NCBI GenBank assembly: GCA_016109435.1
Contig: JAEILR010000028.1
Location: forward strand, 105,850-169,849
Length of the DNA: 64,000 nt
Source: Methanomassiliicoccus sp.
GTDB taxonomy: Archaea; Thermoplasmatota; Thermoplasmata; Methanomassiliicoccales; Methanomassiliicoccaceae
Direction: 5' to 3'
Numbering within the stretch: the first letter of the stretch is position 1; each line of letters begins with the position of its first letter. Positions 37,669 through 51,245 of the stretch are shown one piece after another. A model generated the notes under the pieces. That model was not told the origin of the DNA. It did not search any database and saw nothing but the letters and a program-made list of their open reading frames with translations. The position numbers and the translations under genes are program-made.

Positions 37669-39552
37669 ATGCTGGAACGGAGCCATGACATAAACGCTTT
37701 AACTCCTCCCGCCGATGCTCCGCCGGTCGGCGTGCTGCTCGAGCTCGGGGTCCCTCAGGGACTGGTCGTCTCCCGCTGGGGCGGGGGCGAGGAAGTTCTA
37801 GACCGGGTGATGGAGAGCGCACGGTCCGAGGCCCTGACCGGCTACCTCAAGGTCGTCCTCAGCGCGGGAGGGGAGCGGTCGGAGTCGTTGGTGTCCCTCT
37901 CCGCCGGGGTGCCGTCGGTCTGCATGCACGTGTACCGCCCGGCGGGGGTGGACGAGATCTGGTTCCTGGGGGACGTCGCCGCGGAGTACCTGTGGTACGA
38001 TGCCTCCCGCCCGGAGGCCTCGCTGTCCATGCACGCCGAGGTCGACCTCAAGGACTATGAGAACCTGTTCCCCGGGGCCCGGGTCCGCCGGGTGGAGGCA
38101 CCCCCTAATCCGCTCCCGGCCGAGAGGGTCAGGGCGGAGAAGCTGCGCCGCGCGGAGCCGGAGAACACCGGGGAGCACCTGCTGGCCGCAGCCGGGCTGG
38201 AAACGGGGGAACGCTCCGAACGGCAGGCCCAGGGGGTCTACGATCTCATCCTGCAGTACCACAAGATGCGCTCCACCGTCCAGAGGGCCGGGGTGTGCGA
38301 TGACTGCGGGGGCCCGGTCGACCTGCTGGGCTATTGCCCCCGCTGCGCCTCCCGAGAGGACGGCCCGGGGGTGCCGCGTATGGAACCCCGGCACTCCTTC
38401 GATACCTTCGTGTCCGGTCGGGGGACGAGGTTCGCCGAGGCCGCCGCCCGGGCGGTGTCCGCGGACCCTGGTCATCGATACAACCCGCTGGTCATCCACG
38501 CCCGCGCGGGCATGGGGAAGACCCACCTGCTGCAGGCCATCGGCCGGGAGCTGAGGAAGGGACGGGGGGAGATGAACGTGACCTACCTGCCCCTGGACGC
38601 GGTGGACCTGAGCGCCGGGGACGCCTCCGCCGCCGCCCTGCGCCAGGAGCTGGAGGCCGCCGACGCGCTACTCCTGGACGATGTTCAGTTCCTCTCCGGG
38701 AAGGACCGCCTGCAGGAGGAGATGCTCCGGGCCATCAACCGGCTGGTGGCCAGCACTAAGCAGGTGGTGGTCACCGCCGACCGCTCCCCCCGGGACATTC
38801 CTTCCCTAACTGACCGGCTGGTCTCGAGGCTGGAGTCCGGCCTGGTGGTGGACATGGGGCCCCCGGACCTCGAGGCCAGGAGGGAGCTGCTGAGGAGGGA
38901 GGCCGCCGAGCGGAGAGCGGAGGTCCCCCCGGAGGTGCTGGACCTTCTGGCGGAGACCTGCCGGGAGAGCCCCCGCCAGCTCGAGGGGGGAATGAACCGG
39001 GTGCTGGCGTTCGCTTCCCTGATGGGGGCCAGGGTGGACCTGGACCTCGCCCGGGAGGTGATGGGGACGCCAAGCACGGAGAAGGAGGAGGTGAGGGTCG
39101 TGGACGGCCGCTCGTACCTCGTCGAGGAGCCCCGCCCGGAGCACGCCTACCGGCTGCTGGCCTCTCACATCGACCAGGGGGCAAGGGCGCTGGTGTTCAG
39201 CCGCAGCAATCCCGCGTCGGTGCGCGAACGGCTCCAAGGCCGCAAGGCCGAGATCATATGGCTCACCGAGCACGAGACCAAGGGGGTGCGCACCCTGCCT
39301 CCCACCCTGGAGAAGATCGTGATGCTGTCGGAGGACCACATCCGCAAAGAGGGGGCGTCCATCGTCATGCTCGACGACCTCCACTACCTGATAAGCAACG
39401 CCACCTTCGACGGGGTCATCCGCTTCGTCCGCTCCCTGGTGGACCAGGTCTCCGAGCGCCGGGCGGTGTTCATGGTGTCGGTCTCCCCGGACAGCCTCAA
39501 GGTCCAGGAGAGGTCGGTGCTGGAGCGGGAACTGGAACCGGTCCGGCCGTGA
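37669..39552 (+). CDS. zinc ribbon - DnaA-like AAA+ ATPase - DUF835 chimera
   Basis: A 627-residue three-part protein. Residues 1-200 form an unidentified alpha/beta domain; C210-x2-C213...C223-x2-C226 is a zinc ribbon; 241-465 match the AAA+ domain of bacterial DnaA: HSFDTFVSGRGTRFAEAAARAV, YNPLVIHARAGMGKTHLLQAIG (P-loop), ALLLDDVQFLSGKDRLQEE (Walker B), VVVTADRSPRDIPSLTDRL (sensor 1 and box VII) and SPRQLEGGMNRVLAFASL (sensor 2 arginine). The first P-loop glycine of DnaA is alanine here. The DnaA DNA-binding domain is absent; instead residues ~480-627 are a DUF835 domain (MLDDLHYLISNATFDGVIRFV). The ATG at 37669 is leaderless-like. Likely a signalling or nucleic-acid-linked ATPase rather than a replication initiator. 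Confidence 0.82.
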   Translation: MLERSHDINALTPPADAPPVGVLLELGVPQGLVVSRWGGGEEVLDRVMESARSEALTGYLKVVLSAGGERSESLVSLSAGVPSVCMHVYRPAGVDEIWFLGDVAAEYLWYDASRPEASLSMHAEVDLKDYENLFPGARVRRVEAPPNPLPAERVRAEKLRRAEPENTGEHLLAAAGLETGERSERQAQGVYDLILQYHKMRSTVQRAGVCDDCGGPVDLLGYCPRCASREDGPGVPRMEPRHSFDTFVSGRGTRFAEAAARAVSADPGHRYNPLVIHARAGMGKTHLLQAIGRELRKGRGEMNVTYLPLDAVDLSAGDASAAALRQELEAADALLLDDVQFLSGKDRLQEEMLRAINRLVASTKQVVVTADRSPRDIPSLTDRLVSRLESGLVVDMGPPDLEARRELLRREAAERRAEVPPEVLDLLAETCRESPRQLEGGMNRVLAFASLMGARVDLDLAREVMGTPSTEKEEVRVVDGRSYLVEEPRPEHAYRLLASHIDQGARALVFSRSNPASVRERLQGRKAEIIWLTEHETKGVRTLPPTLEKIVMLSEDHIRKEGASIVMLDDLHYLISNATFDGVIRFVRSLVDQVSERRAVFMVSVSPDSLKVQERSVLERELEPVRP

Positions 39553-40608
39553 TCAGAGCTTCTTCTCCTCGGCATGGAACTCGGTGAGCCGCTCGAGGGC
39601 CTCCCCGTAACGCTCCCGCTTCATGGACACCCCGGCGTCCTTGAGCACCTTGATCATGGTGGTGACGTCCTTGCCCCTGGCCTTGGCGTCCAGAAGGGAC
39701 TGCTTGGCCTTCCGCAGCTCGACGGCGAGCATGTCCGGGAGGGCCCCGTTCAGCTCTTCCTGCCCCTTGCGGGCCAGGATGCCCATGGTGGTCCAGTCCC
39801 CTCCGTCCCCCGCCTCCCGGGCCTCGTTCAGCAGCTTGCGCGGCTCGCGGACGTCCAGGTAGAACATCTCGGAGTTGAGGATGAGCTTCTCCAGCCCCTC
39901 GTACAGCTCGTGCGCTTCGACGTACTTGCCGGTCAGCTGCTCGGCCAGCAGCTTCCCCGAGCGGACCTGGTCCAGGGCCCCGGCGAGGTCCTGGGCCGAC
40001 ATCCTCTCCCGGGTGTCGGCGACGACCTTCTCGATGGCCTGGTGGTCCGAGCCCATCTTGCGGGCCACCTCGGCGAGGCCCTCAAGGTACATGATGTCCC
40101 TCTCCAGGCGGTCGGCGATGGAGCGCTCCAGCATCTCCTGGCACTCCCTCATGGAGCGGACCGCGGGGTCGACCTCGCGGCGCTTTCCCAATGTGACCGC
40201 CTTGTCGATCTGCCGGCGGGCGGCGGTGGTGTCGATGGAGTGGTCCTTGGCCAGCGCGACCAGGGGGCCGACCCTGGAGACCAGTACGGAGAACTCCTCC
40301 CGGAGGGCCTTCTCCCTCTCCTTCTGCTCCTTCTCGGCCTCTTCCTTCAGGTCCTTCCGCTCCGGCTCCTGCTGCTCGCGGAGGGGCGCATCCTCGACCA
40401 TTCCTCGTCCGCACAGCGGGCAGCTCCTGCTGTCCCCGGGCATCGCGGCATGGCAGGCCGGGCACTCTAGCTCGGCGACCTCCTCGATGACGAACTCCAC
40501 ACCACAGCTGGGGCAGCGGTCCACCTCGCCCTGGATGTGCGTACCGCACTCTGGACAATCGAACTCAAAATCGATACCTGTCATGTCGTTCTCGGTGGGA
40601 TCTGACAC
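39553..40608 (-). CDS. double zinc-ribbon protein with long helical domain
   Basis: A 351-residue cytosolic protein from GTG 40608, with GGTGA four bases upstream of it; ATG 40584 is an alternative. Four paired-cysteine knuckles form two ribbons (CPECGTHIQGEVDRCPSCG and CPACHAAMPGDSRSCPLCG) in residues 18-70. The remainder is helical, beginning with a charged coiled coil (ERKDLKEEAEKEQKEREKAL) and continuing with tetratricopeptide-like amphipathic helices. Its stop adjoins the stop of the DnaA-like chimera with no gap (convergent). A TATA box (ATATTTATTTATCC) lies near 40656-40670. Zinc ribbons on helical scaffolds recur in this window; the partner is unknown. Confidence 0.68.
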   Translation of the reverse strand: MSDPTENDMTGIDFEFDCPECGTHIQGEVDRCPSCGVEFVIEEVAELECPACHAAMPGDSRSCPLCGRGMVEDAPLREQQEPERKDLKEEAEKEQKEREKALREEFSVLVSRVGPLVALAKDHSIDTTAARRQIDKAVTLGKRREVDPAVRSMRECQEMLERSIADRLERDIMYLEGLAEVARKMGSDHQAIEKVVADTRERMSAQDLAGALDQVRSGKLLAEQLTGKYVEAHELYEGLEKLILNSEMFYLDVREPRKLLNEAREAGDGGDWTTMGILARKGQEELNGALPDMLAVELRKAKQSLLDAKARGKDVTTMIKVLKDAGVSMKRERYGEALERLTEFHAEEKKL

Positions 40609-40692
40609 CCCGTCACCCCTGGGTCGGCCGTGGCCGTGAGACCACCTAGTGCGGATAAATAAATATCGTCATGCCATCGGAATCTGAGAACA

Positions 40693-41490
40693 TCATTGCA
40701 GCATCCGCTTCATGGTCACGGCGTCGCCGGAGGGGTCGGGGGTCTCGGAGATGATGGTGACGTCGCGTCCTTCCTTCGGCAGCACCCGGCAGAGCAGGGC
40801 GAAGTCGGGGTCCTTGGCCTCCAAAAGCAGGTGCCGCTTCTCTCCCTTGGCGGTGTACTCGATGCAGCTGAAGTGGCAGTGCAGCCGTCCGGGGAAGAGG
40901 TCCAGGGCGCCGTCCAGCGCCGCCCGGAAGTCGTTCTCGGTACGCAGGCAGCCCTGCCCCCGGGCGTGGATGTGGGCGAAGTCGGGCACCGGCTCCACCC
41001 CCTCGACCTCGGCCATGACCTCCCCTATCTCGTCATAGGTACCCCAGCTTCCGAGCTTGCCCATGGTCTCCAGGCCGATGATGGGGGCGAGACCCTCGTC
41101 CTCGGCGGTCCGGCGCACCCGCTTCAGGCTGGTCACCACCGCCCTGGTCGCCGCCTCCGGCGTCCGGCCCATGTACGACGCGGCGTGCACCACCACGATC
41201 CGCCCCCCCAGCGCGTCCAGGGAGCGCAGGGAGCTGAGCAGCCATTCCTCGCTCTTGGCCCGGTTGGCGTCATCGGAGTTGAAGTTGATGTAGTAGGGGG
41301 CGTGGGCGCTAATGGCCACATTCAGCTCCCTGGCCCGGGGCGCGGCGTCCCTGGCCTTGTCCACGGTGAGGTTGACGCTGCGGCCGAACTGCACCTCCAG
41401 GGCGTCGAGGCCCAGCTTCCGGACGTTCTCCACCGCCTGAACGATGCCCTTGCTCCCCGGCGGATAGCCGGCCGGACCCACGAACAGCAT
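40693..41490 (-). CDS. endonuclease IV-like / xylose isomerase-like TIM-barrel protein
   Basis: From ATG 41490 (MLFVGPAGYPPGSKG) the protein has 265 residues; a longer frame to 41676 lacks start signals and covers the divergent promoter. It is an AP endonuclease family 2 TIM barrel: ISAHAPYYINFNS, IVVVHAASYMG, IGLETMGK, FAHIHARGQG, LHCHFSCIEY and the C-terminal ISETPDPSGDAVTMKRML, which place histidines, glutamates and aspartate as in the three-zinc site of Nfo. It would cut DNA at abasic sites. Its divergent neighbours include an 8-oxoguanine glycosylase two genes away, consistent with base excision repair. Confidence 0.82.
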   Translation of the reverse strand: MLFVGPAGYPPGSKGIVQAVENVRKLGLDALEVQFGRSVNLTVDKARDAAPRARELNVAISAHAPYYINFNSDDANRAKSEEWLLSSLRSLDALGGRIVVVHAASYMGRTPEAATRAVVTSLKRVRRTAEDEGLAPIIGLETMGKLGSWGTYDEIGEVMAEVEGVEPVPDFAHIHARGQGCLRTENDFRAALDGALDLFPGRLHCHFSCIEYTAKGEKRHLLLEAKDPDFALLCRVLPKEGRDVTIISETPDPSGDAVTMKRMLQ

Positions 41491-41548
41491 ACCCCGGGCA
41501 AGGCGGAGCGGGAGATAAAAACGTTCCACCGAAGCGCCGGTGGCAAGC

Positions 41549-41559
41549 CTATTTATCGC
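41549..41559 (+). promoter_or_regulatory. TATA box of the DUF355/methyltransferase/ogg unit
   Basis: CCTATTTATCG about 34 bases before ATG 41588; a separate box for the divergent endonuclease gene (CGTTTTTATCTC on the minus strand) lies near 41508-41520. Confidence 0.5.
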
Positions 41560-41587
41560 CGGGGGGCGCTCATCGGTATGGGAGAGC

Positions 41588-42070
41588 ATGCGGACGGAGG
41601 CAGTGGAGCTGAGGAAGCCGGAGGACGCCAACATCATCGTCGGCCAGTCCCACTTCATCAAGACCGCGGAGGACATCTACGAGGCGATGGTGAACGCGGT
41701 GCCGGGCATCCGGTTCGGCGTGGCGTTCTGCGAGGCCTCCGCGGACCGGCTCATCCGGGTGGAGGGCAACGACGACGCGCTGAAGGCCGCCGCCGTTGAC
41801 AACGCCCGGCGGATCGCCGCTGGCCATGTCTTCGTGGTCGTGCTTTCCCATGCCTACCCCATCAACGTCCTGAGGAACCTGAAGGAGGTACCCGAGGTGG
41901 TGACCATATTCTGCGCCACGTCCAACGAGGCCGAGGTGCTGGTGGCCGAGACCGAGAGGGGGCGGGGAGTGATCGGGGTGGTCGACGGGCGAACGCCCCT
42001 GGGAGTGGAGGATGATGAGGACGCCAAGAAAAGGAAAGACCTCCTCCGGCGCATCGGCTACAAGCGCTGA
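41588..42070 (+). CDS. adenosine-specific kinase (DUF355 family)
   Basis: A 160-residue small protein of the archaeal DUF355 family, whose Pyrobaculum member is described as an adenosine-specific kinase. The family sequence is obvious: VELRKPEDANIIVGQSHFIKT, VPGIRFGVAFCEAS, RVEGNDDALKAAAVDNARRIAAGHVFVVVL, AYPINVLRNLKEVPEVVTIFCATSNEAEVLVAETERGRGVIGVVDG. I prefer ATG 41588 over the frame start at 41540 because GGGAGAG precedes it and homologues begin here. It heads a plus-strand unit with a methyltransferase and ogg. Confidence 0.88.
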   Translation: MRTEAVELRKPEDANIIVGQSHFIKTAEDIYEAMVNAVPGIRFGVAFCEASADRLIRVEGNDDALKAAAVDNARRIAAGHVFVVVLSHAYPINVLRNLKEVPEVVTIFCATSNEAEVLVAETERGRGVIGVVDGRTPLGVEDDEDAKKRKDLLRRIGYKR

Positions 42071-42071
42071 A

Positions 42072-42839
42072 GTGGAGAGCCTGGACCTGTACGAGGGGTC
42101 GGCCAGATACTACGACATCTGGCACGATGACTACAAGGACGACATCCGGTACTTCCTGGACCTAGCGGAGAGGACCGGGGGACCGGTCCTGGACTGCATG
42201 AGCGGGACCGGGCGGGTGCTCATCCCGTTCGCCCAGGCGGGGTACGAGGTGACCGGAGTGGACCGGAGCCCCACCATGCTGAACATCGCCGCCACCAAGG
42301 TGTCCTTCCTGGACCCCAAGGAGGAGGAGCTGGTGGACATGGTGCAGTCCGATATCCGCGCGATGAACCTGGGACGCAAGTTCAAGCTCATCTTCATCCC
42401 CTACTCCTCGTTCCTGCACCTGCTGGAGACGAAGGACCAGGAGGACGCGCTGAAATGCATACACGACCACCTGGACGATGACGGGCTGTTCTCCTTCGCG
42501 GTGTTCTCCCCCCGCCTGGACCGTCCGCAGCAGCTGCTCCGCCACCGTGGCACGCGGCTCACCCCCCAGGGGGAGATCATCTCCTGGTTCGAGGCCCAGA
42601 CCTTCGACCAACCGAGCCAGAGGACCACGGTCACCTACTTCTACGACATATCCAGGCAGGACAAGCCGCTTCGTCGGGTCACTTCGGTGTTCACCCTGCG
42701 GTACCTGTTCCACCGGGAGGCCCTGGAGCTGCTCGATCGCTGCGGCTTCGAGGTGGTGGACGTGAACGGGGACTACCTCGGAGGGCCGTTCAAGGCCACC
42801 AGCGAGCAGATGCTGTTCGTGGCGCGGAAGAAAAGATGA
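42072..42839 (+). CDS. class I SAM-dependent methyltransferase
   Basis: About 255 residues from GTG 42072, one base after the upstream stop; ATG 42012 would overlap the previous gene by 59 bases and add a Ser/Thr-rich leader. The Rossmann motif I is VLDCMSGTGRVLIPFAQAG, followed by VTGVDRSPTML (acidic residue binding the SAM ribose) and a post-motif region KLIFIPYSSFLHLL. YEGSARYYDIWHDDYKDDI at the N-terminus is typical of small-molecule or ubiquinone/menaquinone-type methyltransferases. Substrate unknown. Its stop overlaps the ogg start by four bases (ATGA). Confidence 0.83.
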   Translation: MESLDLYEGSARYYDIWHDDYKDDIRYFLDLAERTGGPVLDCMSGTGRVLIPFAQAGYEVTGVDRSPTMLNIAATKVSFLDPKEEELVDMVQSDIRAMNLGRKFKLIFIPYSSFLHLLETKDQEDALKCIHDHLDDDGLFSFAVFSPRLDRPQQLLRHRGTRLTPQGEIISWFEAQTFDQPSQRTTVTYFYDISRQDKPLRRVTSVFTLRYLFHREALELLDRCGFEVVDVNGDYLGGPFKATSEQMLFVARKKR

Positions 42840-43672
42840 GGGTGCCCCTGTTCCACCTGGGGTATACCCTCGACAGCGGCCAGGTGTTCCGCTGGACCTT
42901 CGAGGAGGGGTGGTGGAGCGGGGTGGTCGGCTCCCGCTCCCTCCGCCTGCGCCAGAACGGGGACCGCCTGGAGGGGTGCGATGACGAGGCGTTCCTCCGC
43001 CGCTACTTCCGGTTCGATGATGACCTGGAGGCGATCTACGCCGACATCTCCGGGGACGAGCGCATCGCCTCGAAGATCGATCGGTTCCGGGGGATGCGGC
43101 TCATCCGCCAGGATGTCTGGGAGTGCTCGGCGTCATACCTCCTGGCGTCGTACTCCAACGTGCCGCGCATCAAGAAGATGATCGCGGCGCTGTGCGCCGC
43201 TTACGGCCGGAAGCTTCCCGACGGCCGGTACGCGTTCCCCACCCCTCAGGAGCTGGCCGAGGGGGACACCGACATCGCGGTGTGCCGGCTGGGATACCGG
43301 GCGGACTGGATACGATGCTACGCCCGTTCGGTGCGGGACGGGGAGTTCGACCTGGACGCGCTGAAGGCGATGGACTATGAGAGCGCGGTGAGGTACCTCA
43401 AGACGGTCAAGGGCATCGGGGACAAGGTCGCCGACTGCATCGCGCTGTTCTCCCTGGACCACCTGGAAGCGTGCCCGGTGGACGTGCGCATCGCCCGGGC
43501 CATGCGCGAACAGTACGGTGTCACCGGAAGCTATGCCACGGTCAGCGGCTACGCCCGCCGCCACTTCGGACGGTATGCCGGCTACGCGCAGGAATACCTG
43601 TACATCGCCGAGGACCGGGAACGTAAGAAGGTCAGTGCACGCAGTCCGGACACACGCACGCCGGCGCCTTGA
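42836..43672 (+). CDS. ogg: 8-oxoguanine DNA glycosylase (OGG1-type, HhH-GPD)
   Basis: A 278-residue glycosylase/AP lyase removing 8-oxoguanine. An N-terminal beta domain (LDSGQVFRWTFEEGWWSGVV) is the OGG N-domain; the helix-hairpin-helix LKTVKGIGDKVADCIALFSL contains the catalytic lysine, and PVDVRIARAM contains the catalytic aspartate. The YLLASYSNVPRIKKMI helix is also typical. Translationally coupled to the methyltransferase gene. The last 41 bases overlap the convergent HTH regulator gene. Confidence 0.9.
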   Translation: MRVPLFHLGYTLDSGQVFRWTFEEGWWSGVVGSRSLRLRQNGDRLEGCDDEAFLRRYFRFDDDLEAIYADISGDERIASKIDRFRGMRLIRQDVWECSASYLLASYSNVPRIKKMIAALCAAYGRKLPDGRYAFPTPQELAEGDTDIAVCRLGYRADWIRCYARSVRDGEFDLDALKAMDYESAVRYLKTVKGIGDKVADCIALFSLDHLEACPVDVRIARAMREQYGVTGSYATVSGYARRHFGRYAGYAQEYLYIAEDRERKKVSARSPDTRTPAP

Positions 43673-44012
43673 GCCCGGTGTGGATCTCGTAGACCTTGAC
43701 CAGCATCCCGCTGTGCTTGACCATGTCGCACACCCTACAGGTCTCGGTGACGATGTCCGAGCCGTCGATGATGCGCTGGGCGGCCATGCTTATCTCGGAC
43801 TTGAACTCCTCGTACCGGCCGCTGTTCTCCAGTTCCTTGTTGGTGCCCCGCTTGGACTTGAGGTACTGGGAGATGGCCGCGTCGGTGACCCCGAAACGTC
43901 TTGCCACTTCGGCCTGGGTGAGCTTGTGCTTCTCCACCAGTTCCCTGGCCAACTCTCGCCGTATCGATGGAAGAACATACCAAACGATGAGCTCGCAAGG
44001 GATCTTCATCAT
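43632..44012 (-). CDS. HTH transcriptional regulator with cysteine cluster
   Basis: A 126-residue predicted regulator of a family widespread in archaea. KIPCELIVWYVLPSIRRELARELVEK leads into an XRE-like helix-turn-helix (LTQAEVARRFGVTDAAISQYLKSKRG). The C-terminal part holds C-x2-C (CRVCD) and C-x-C-x2-C (ACVCPDC), a likely zinc or iron-sulfur site that could sense metal or redox state. A TATA box sits 24-27 bases before the tandem ATGs, giving a leaderless transcript. Target genes are unknown. Its 3' end overlaps ogg by 41 bp. Confidence 0.85.
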   Translation of the reverse strand: MMKIPCELIVWYVLPSIRRELARELVEKHKLTQAEVARRFGVTDAAISQYLKSKRGTNKELENSGRYEEFKSEISMAAQRIIDGSDIVTETCRVCDMVKHSGMLVKVYEIHTGLKAPACVCPDCVH

Positions 44013-44029
44013 TCTGGGAAATGGCTTAA

Positions 44030-44042
44030 CGATATTTAAATT
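44030..44042 (-). promoter_or_regulatory. TATA box of the HTH regulator with flanking inverted repeat
   Basis: Minus-strand AATTTAAATATCG, centred 24-27 bases before the start. It is bracketed by GTTAA and TTAAG half-sites that could form an operator for autoregulation, though the symmetry is short. Confidence 0.45.
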
Positions 44043-44074
44043 AACAGGTTTAAGGGGCTTCGGGGGGGAGGCCG

Positions 44075-49453
<5,379 letters not shown>

Positions 49454-49494
49454 CTCTCGTGCTCCCTTTGAAATCGTGCTCGATTCCCCGTAGG

Positions 49495-49506
49495 GATATT
49501 ATATGG
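49495..49506 (-). promoter_or_regulatory. TATA box of the lhr gene
   Basis: Minus-strand CCATATAATATC about 47 bases before ATG 49453, allowing a ~20-base leader with GGGAG. Confidence 0.55.
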
Positions 49507-49607
49507 TTTCGGGGAGAGCAACGAAAGTGCCGTCCCTCCTCTGGCCTGCCCGGTCGCCCCCTCCGGGGAGCTGGCCTGGAATAGGCCCGGCGGCACGTTC
49601 TAGACCA

Positions 49608-49622
49608 GATAAATGTTATAAC
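49608..49622 (+). promoter_or_regulatory. candidate TATA element of the Cna-repeat protein gene
   Basis: GATAAATGTTATAAC about 32 bases before ATG 49647, compatible with a very short leader. Confidence 0.45.
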
Positions 49623-49646
49623 CGGGTAGGTCGTTCGCATCCCGTC

Positions 49647-50657
49647 ATGAGATATTCCGCCCTCCTTATCGCCCTCCTGCTCGTCTCCGTCGCCCTCACC
49701 GTGGGAACGGCATCGGCGGCGGACACGGTGACCTTGGAGGGGGTGGTGAAGAAGGTGGACGGTTCTCCCTTCCCAGGGGTAACCATCACCATCCGCAACG
49801 TCACCACCGATGACACCCACATCGTGACCACCGACGCGTCGGGGCGGTACAGCCACGCGACGGGGGCCGGCAACTACACCGTCACCGCCACGGTGTCCGC
49901 GTACCGGGCGGACGTCGTCTATTCAGGGATCGTCGGCACCCGCACCGACCTCGACTTCACCATGTACGAGGTCCTGGGAACGGTGACCGGCCAGGTGACC
50001 GACGGGAACACCACGCTGGACGGCGTCCTGGTCACCCTGACCGGGGTCAACAACAAGTCCTTCTCCGCGCTGTCCACCAAGCCCCTGGGAGCGTACCGCA
50101 TCGACAACGTCACTCCGGGCACCTACATGATCTCGGCGTCCAAGGACGGGTACAACACATCGTACCACTCCGAGCTGGTGACCTTGGAGAAGGGCACCGT
50201 GGAGGACGTGAGCTTCACCATGAGCCAGACGTTCATCCAGTATGCCAAGCTGAGCGGGAGGGTGACCTCCAACGGCGACCCCCTGGCCGAGGTGAGGATC
50301 GTCCTGACCCCGAACGAAGGCGCGGAGTTGGTCGCGATCACCGACGGCAACGGTAACTACACCTTCGACCAGGTGCGGCCAGGAGCGTACTCGGTGCGTC
50401 TGACCAAGGACGGGTATGAGCCGGCCACCAAGTCGATGACCATGGACCCCCTGAAGGGAGTGGTCCAGGATTTCACCATGAAGCGGAACACCCTTCCGGG
50501 CAACACCGGCTTCATCCTTGATTACGACCTGTCGCACTCCCTCACCATCGTCGGCCTGGCCATGGCAATCATGGTGACCCTGGGAGCGCTGGTCCTGCGC
50601 TATCGGGTGAGCGGCCGGCCGGAGCTGCTGGAGAAGGAAGAGGAACCGGCGAAGTGA
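49647..50657 (+). CDS. membrane-anchored carboxypeptidase-regulatory-like repeat protein
   Basis: A 336-residue surface protein with a signal peptide (SALLIALLLVSVALTVGTASA) and three tandem carboxypeptidase-regulatory/Cna-B-like beta domains, starting at TLEGVVKKVDGSPFPGVTI, GTVTGQVTDGNTTLDGVLV and AKLSGRVTSNGDPLAEVRI, each ending with a Y-x-F or Y-R-I-D plus PG-T/A-Y pattern. A C-terminal membrane span (LTIVGLAMAIMVTLGALVLRY) and a short acidic tail follow. Earlier in-frame starts to 49503 are unsupported. Likely exposed at the surface, with the domains acting as spacers or binding modules. Confidence 0.8.
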   Translation: MRYSALLIALLLVSVALTVGTASAADTVTLEGVVKKVDGSPFPGVTITIRNVTTDDTHIVTTDASGRYSHATGAGNYTVTATVSAYRADVVYSGIVGTRTDLDFTMYEVLGTVTGQVTDGNTTLDGVLVTLTGVNNKSFSALSTKPLGAYRIDNVTPGTYMISASKDGYNTSYHSELVTLEKGTVEDVSFTMSQTFIQYAKLSGRVTSNGDPLAEVRIVLTPNEGAELVAITDGNGNYTFDQVRPGAYSVRLTKDGYEPATKSMTMDPLKGVVQDFTMKRNTLPGNTGFILDYDLSHSLTIVGLAMAIMVTLGALVLRYRVSGRPELLEKEEEPAK

Positions 50658-51245
50658 TCATCCGATCTCTTTCTTGATCCGCTCGAGCGCCTCTCCGGCC
50701 TCCCGGTCCACCTTTTCGTACAGGGAGCCGCCGTGAGCGTCCATGGCCACCACCAGGGGCCCGAGGTCCCTGGCGTCCACGATCCACAGCGCCTCGGGCA
50801 TGCCCAGGTCCAGCCATTCCACTCGCTCCACCGCGCGTATCCCCTCGGCCGCCAGCACCGCGGCCCCGCCGGTGAAGGCCAGGTACACGCACCCGTGCTC
50901 GCGCATCGCTTCCGCGGTGGGGCGGGACATCCCCCCCTTGCCGATGATGGCCCGGGGGCGGAACTCACGGATGAACTCCGGCTCCAGTGAGTTCATGCGC
51001 GCCGAGGTGGTCGGTCCGGCGGCGATGATCTCCCACCCTCCGCCGCTCTTCCGGGCGATGGGGCCACAGTGGAACAGGACCCCGTCCTGGAGGTCGAAAG
51101 GCACCTCCTCTCCCCTCCGGCGCAGCTCCAGGGCGCGCATGTGTACCTCGTCCCGGCCGATCACCACCCTGCCGTCCACCCGCACCTCCTCCCCCAGCCG
51201 CAGGCGGCGGACGGTGCCCTCGGACAGCGGCGCCCGGAGGTTCAT
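50658..51245 (-). CDS. fumB: fumarate hydratase class I, beta (C-terminal) subunit
   Basis: A 195-residue subunit of the two-subunit iron-sulfur fumarase, which interconverts fumarate and malate. ATG 51245 overlaps the alpha-subunit stop by four bases. Motifs: VRVDGRVVIGRDEVHMRAL, VLFHCGPI, AAGPTTSARMNSLEPEFI, AIIGKGGMS, YLAFTGGAAVLAAEGI and the C-terminal LGMPEALWIVDARDLGPLVVAMDAHGGSLY. The longer frame toward 51569 is a shadow of the alpha gene. Tartrate dehydratase is the main alternative within this family. Confidence 0.92.
   Translation of the reverse strand: MNLRAPLSEGTVRRLRLGEEVRVDGRVVIGRDEVHMRALELRRRGEEVPFDLQDGVLFHCGPIARKSGGGWEIIAAGPTTSARMNSLEPEFIREFRPRAIIGKGGMSRPTAEAMREHGCVYLAFTGGAAVLAAEGIRAVERVEWLDLGMPEALWIVDARDLGPLVVAMDAHGGSLYEKVDREAGEALERIKKEIG

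Noticed and set aside
37669..39552. DnaA-like protein as the chromosomal replication initiator with an adjacent origin
   Set aside because: The DnaA DNA-binding domain is missing, no DnaA-box cluster or A/T-rich unwinding region was noticed nearby, and archaeal replication uses Orc1/Cdc6 with the MCM found here.
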